Shown: positions 6,251 through 7,585 of the stretch, one piece after another | Position numbering within the stretch: position 1 is the first letter of the stretch | Layout: the number at the start of each line of letters is the position of its first letter | Assembly: GCA_030670005.1 (NCBI GenBank) | Contig: DAOVCL010000098.1 | Span: 1 to 7,585, forward strand | Origin: Candidatus Zixiibacteriota bacterium | GTDB lineage: Bacteria; SM23-81; DAOVCL01 | DNA length: 7,585 nt | Direction of reading: 5' to 3' | Notes under the pieces: model-generated | Databases searched by the model: none | What the model was told of the DNA's origin: nothing | What the model saw: only the letters and a program-made list of their open reading frames with translations | Translations under genes and position numbers: made by a program

Positions 6251-7417
6251 ATGAGAGGAAAAATATTTAAAGTAAGATACTGGCTATTTCTGCTTTTTTT
6301 AACTCCCTTGACTGCCTTTGGCCAGGAGAAAGACCTCCTGGACTCCACTTCGGATACTACCCTGGGGAGGGCGACTGAGGTTCATATTGGAAACGGAGGG
6401 ATAACCATTGTGAAGGAGAAGGGGGGAAAGGCCTCCACTCGGGTTTACATTGACCAGAAAAAACTATCCAAATTGAGTTCTATTCACCTTTCTGAATCGG
6501 AGAGTGGAGACATTGTAAGGTTCGGTGAGGACATCACCATAGAGGAGGGGGAGGTGATAAACGGTGATGTGGTGGCTATAGGAGGGGATATTCGGATAGC
6601 CGGTACCGTGGCCGGGGATGTAGTTGCCGTAGGTGGAGATGTGATAGCTGAGTCTACAGCGGTAATCAGGGGGGATGCGGTGAGTATAGGGGGTAGAGTG
6701 ACAAAAGAACCTGGAGCCCAGTTAAGAGGTTCCAGGATAGGCACCCCCTTCCCCCCTAAGTTCCTCTTTCGCTGGGGCACTAAGGGTTGGATCCCCCCCC
6801 ACCCTTATCATCCTCGCTTCACCCCAGGGGCTGGATTCACCCTTGTCCTCTTCTTCGTCTTCCTCTGCCTCTCCCTTTTGATCACCCTCTTTCTGCCAAA
6901 TCACATTAAGAGGATAAATGCCTCCATAGAGGGGGGATTTTTGAAGGCTGGTCTGGTCGGCCTCTTGGTCGATATCCTCATTCTGCCGGTCTTTGTTATG
7001 CTCTGCATCACCATTATAGGAATTCCTGTGGCTCTCTTGGTAGAGCCTATTGTGCTCTTTGTGGCTTTGATCTTGGGTTTTGCTGGGATCGGCTTCTTCT
7101 TAGGGGAGAAGATAAATCAGACCACCAGTTTAACCCTCTCCTCTCCTCTGACCAAGGTGTTAGTAGGGGGAATAATCATAGAACTTCTCCCCTTCTTGGC
7201 CATTTTGGTGGGGATAGGAGGAGGAATCTTCGGCCCGATCTCCTTGGTCTTGCACATTGTGGGTTGGCTAACCCTCTACCTTGGTTGGACGGTAGGATTT
7301 GGCGCGGTATTTCTCACCAGATTTGGCACCAGGCCTCTATCACCCCAAAAAGCCCAAGTCCAAGAGGGAGAAGTCATCAAGCCATCTGAGCAGGTGAAGG
7401 AGACGCCAGCAGATTAG
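6251..7417 (+). CDS. Bactofilin-like repeat protein fused to a multi-helix membrane domain
   Basis: The chosen ATG gives 388 residues and is preceded by AGGGGG at a proper distance. The frame stays open upstream to a TTG at 6134, but that part lies in intergenic repeats and would place 39 unlikely residues before an obvious signal peptide. The protein starts with that signal peptide (helix about 10-24, probable cleavage A-F-G|Q). A polar region follows. Residues about 100-155 form short strand repeats, GDVVAIGGD (105-113), GDVVAVGGD (122-130) and GDAVSIGGR (141-149), like polymer-forming bactofilin/CcmA repeats. A proline-rich linker (165-192) leads to about five hydrophobic segments (195-215, 232-257, 259-285, 302-323, 326-356), then a charged tail. 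The repeats should face the periplasm, with the membrane domain as anchor. Similar proteins recur near DUF4097 genes in my general knowledge; none of the functions are proven. Confidence 0.85.
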   Translation: MRGKIFKVRYWLFLLFLTPLTAFGQEKDLLDSTSDTTLGRATEVHIGNGGITIVKEKGGKASTRVYIDQKKLSKLSSIHLSESESGDIVRFGEDITIEEGEVINGDVVAIGGDIRIAGTVAGDVVAVGGDVIAESTAVIRGDAVSIGGRVTKEPGAQLRGSRIGTPFPPKFLFRWGTKGWIPPHPYHPRFTPGAGFTLVLFFVFLCLSLLITLFLPNHIKRINASIEGGFLKAGLVGLLVDILILPVFVMLCITIIGIPVALLVEPIVLFVALILGFAGIGFFLGEKINQTTSLTLSSPLTKVLVGGIIIELLPFLAILVGIGGGIFGPISLVLHIVGWLTLYLGWTVGFGAVFLTRFGTRPLSPQKAQVQEGEVIKPSEQVKETPAD

Positions 7418-7486
7418 TGGTAATCTTTTAATGGATAATCAGCAGCTGGCAAGTTTGGTATCCTGATAGCCCAAAAGGAGGATTCT

Positions 7487-7585
7487 ATGTTTATGTTTTG
7501 GAGAAAAATATTTTTCACAGTTACTTTTTTTACCTTCTTTTCCTTGGGAGTTCACCCCTCCCTTGCCCATAAGTATGAGGAGACC
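7487..7585 (+). CDS. N-terminus of an exported protein, possibly a second DUF4097 protein (partial)
   Basis: An ideal ribosome site, AAAGGAGGA at 7474-7482, precedes ATG 7487, and the frame is open to the window end (33 codons). The product begins MFMFWRKIFF, has a phenylalanine-rich hydrophobic core and a signal-peptidase site S-L-A at residues 25-27, then HKYEET. The first mature residues resemble RYEYPFTQ at the matching place in the DUF4097 protein encoded at 4875-5927. That makes a second DUF4097-type protein plausible, but too little sequence is present to be sure. It follows the bactofilin-like gene by 69 bases and is probably co-transcribed. Confidence 0.72.
   Translation, partial: MFMFWRKIFFTVTFFTFFSLGVHPSLAHKYEET

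Noticed and set aside
7431..7466. Twelve-codon frame (MDNQQLASLVS) before the last gene
   Set aside because: It is too short, has no convincing ribosome site and no recognisable motif.

Overview
The window is chromosomal bacterial DNA holding two divergent gene sets that meet at a regulatory region around 4020-4125. It has no rRNA, tRNA, CRISPR, transposase, integrase or phage genes. The coding strands are purine-rich and arginine is mostly AGG/AGA (20 of 23 Arg codons in the sigma factor gene), a bias often seen in thermophiles and several uncultured candidate phyla. The two long intergenic stretches carry degenerate repeats. I read this as an uncultured environmental bacterium and cannot name a phylum from this sequence alone.

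Left half, minus strand (3854 down to 1): an operon of a MoxR-family AAA+ ATPase (2859-3854), a DUF58/von Willebrand factor A protein (1963-2859) and a BatA-like membrane protein with a vWA domain (1-1959, cut by the window edge). The first two genes overlap by one base and the third starts 3 bases after the second ends. This is the core of the MoxR/Bat ('aerotolerance') arrangement, in which an AAA+ chaperone is thought to act on partners through metal-binding vWA domains at the inner membrane.

Centre (3885-4123): a 133-bp element with imperfect inverted ends (3885-4017) lies in the untranslated leader of the moxR operon. Beyond it are two back-to-back sigma-70-type promoters whose TTGACT -35 boxes sit in the two arms of one long inverted repeat (4050-4101), so both operons may share control.

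Right half, plus strand (4161 to end): an ECF-type sigma factor (4161-4727), an exported DUF4097-type beta-repeat protein with an exact 18-residue period (4875-5927), a 323-bp repeat-bearing gap, a membrane protein with a bactofilin-like repeat region and a multi-helix hydrophobic domain (6251-7417), and the first 33 codons of another exported protein (7487-7585) whose start resembles the DUF4097 protein. No anti-sigma gene lies next to the sigma factor. The likely theme is cell-envelope maintenance or stress: a regulated set of exported and membrane repeat proteins facing an AAA+/vWA membrane-associated machine. That link is inferred from gene order only.
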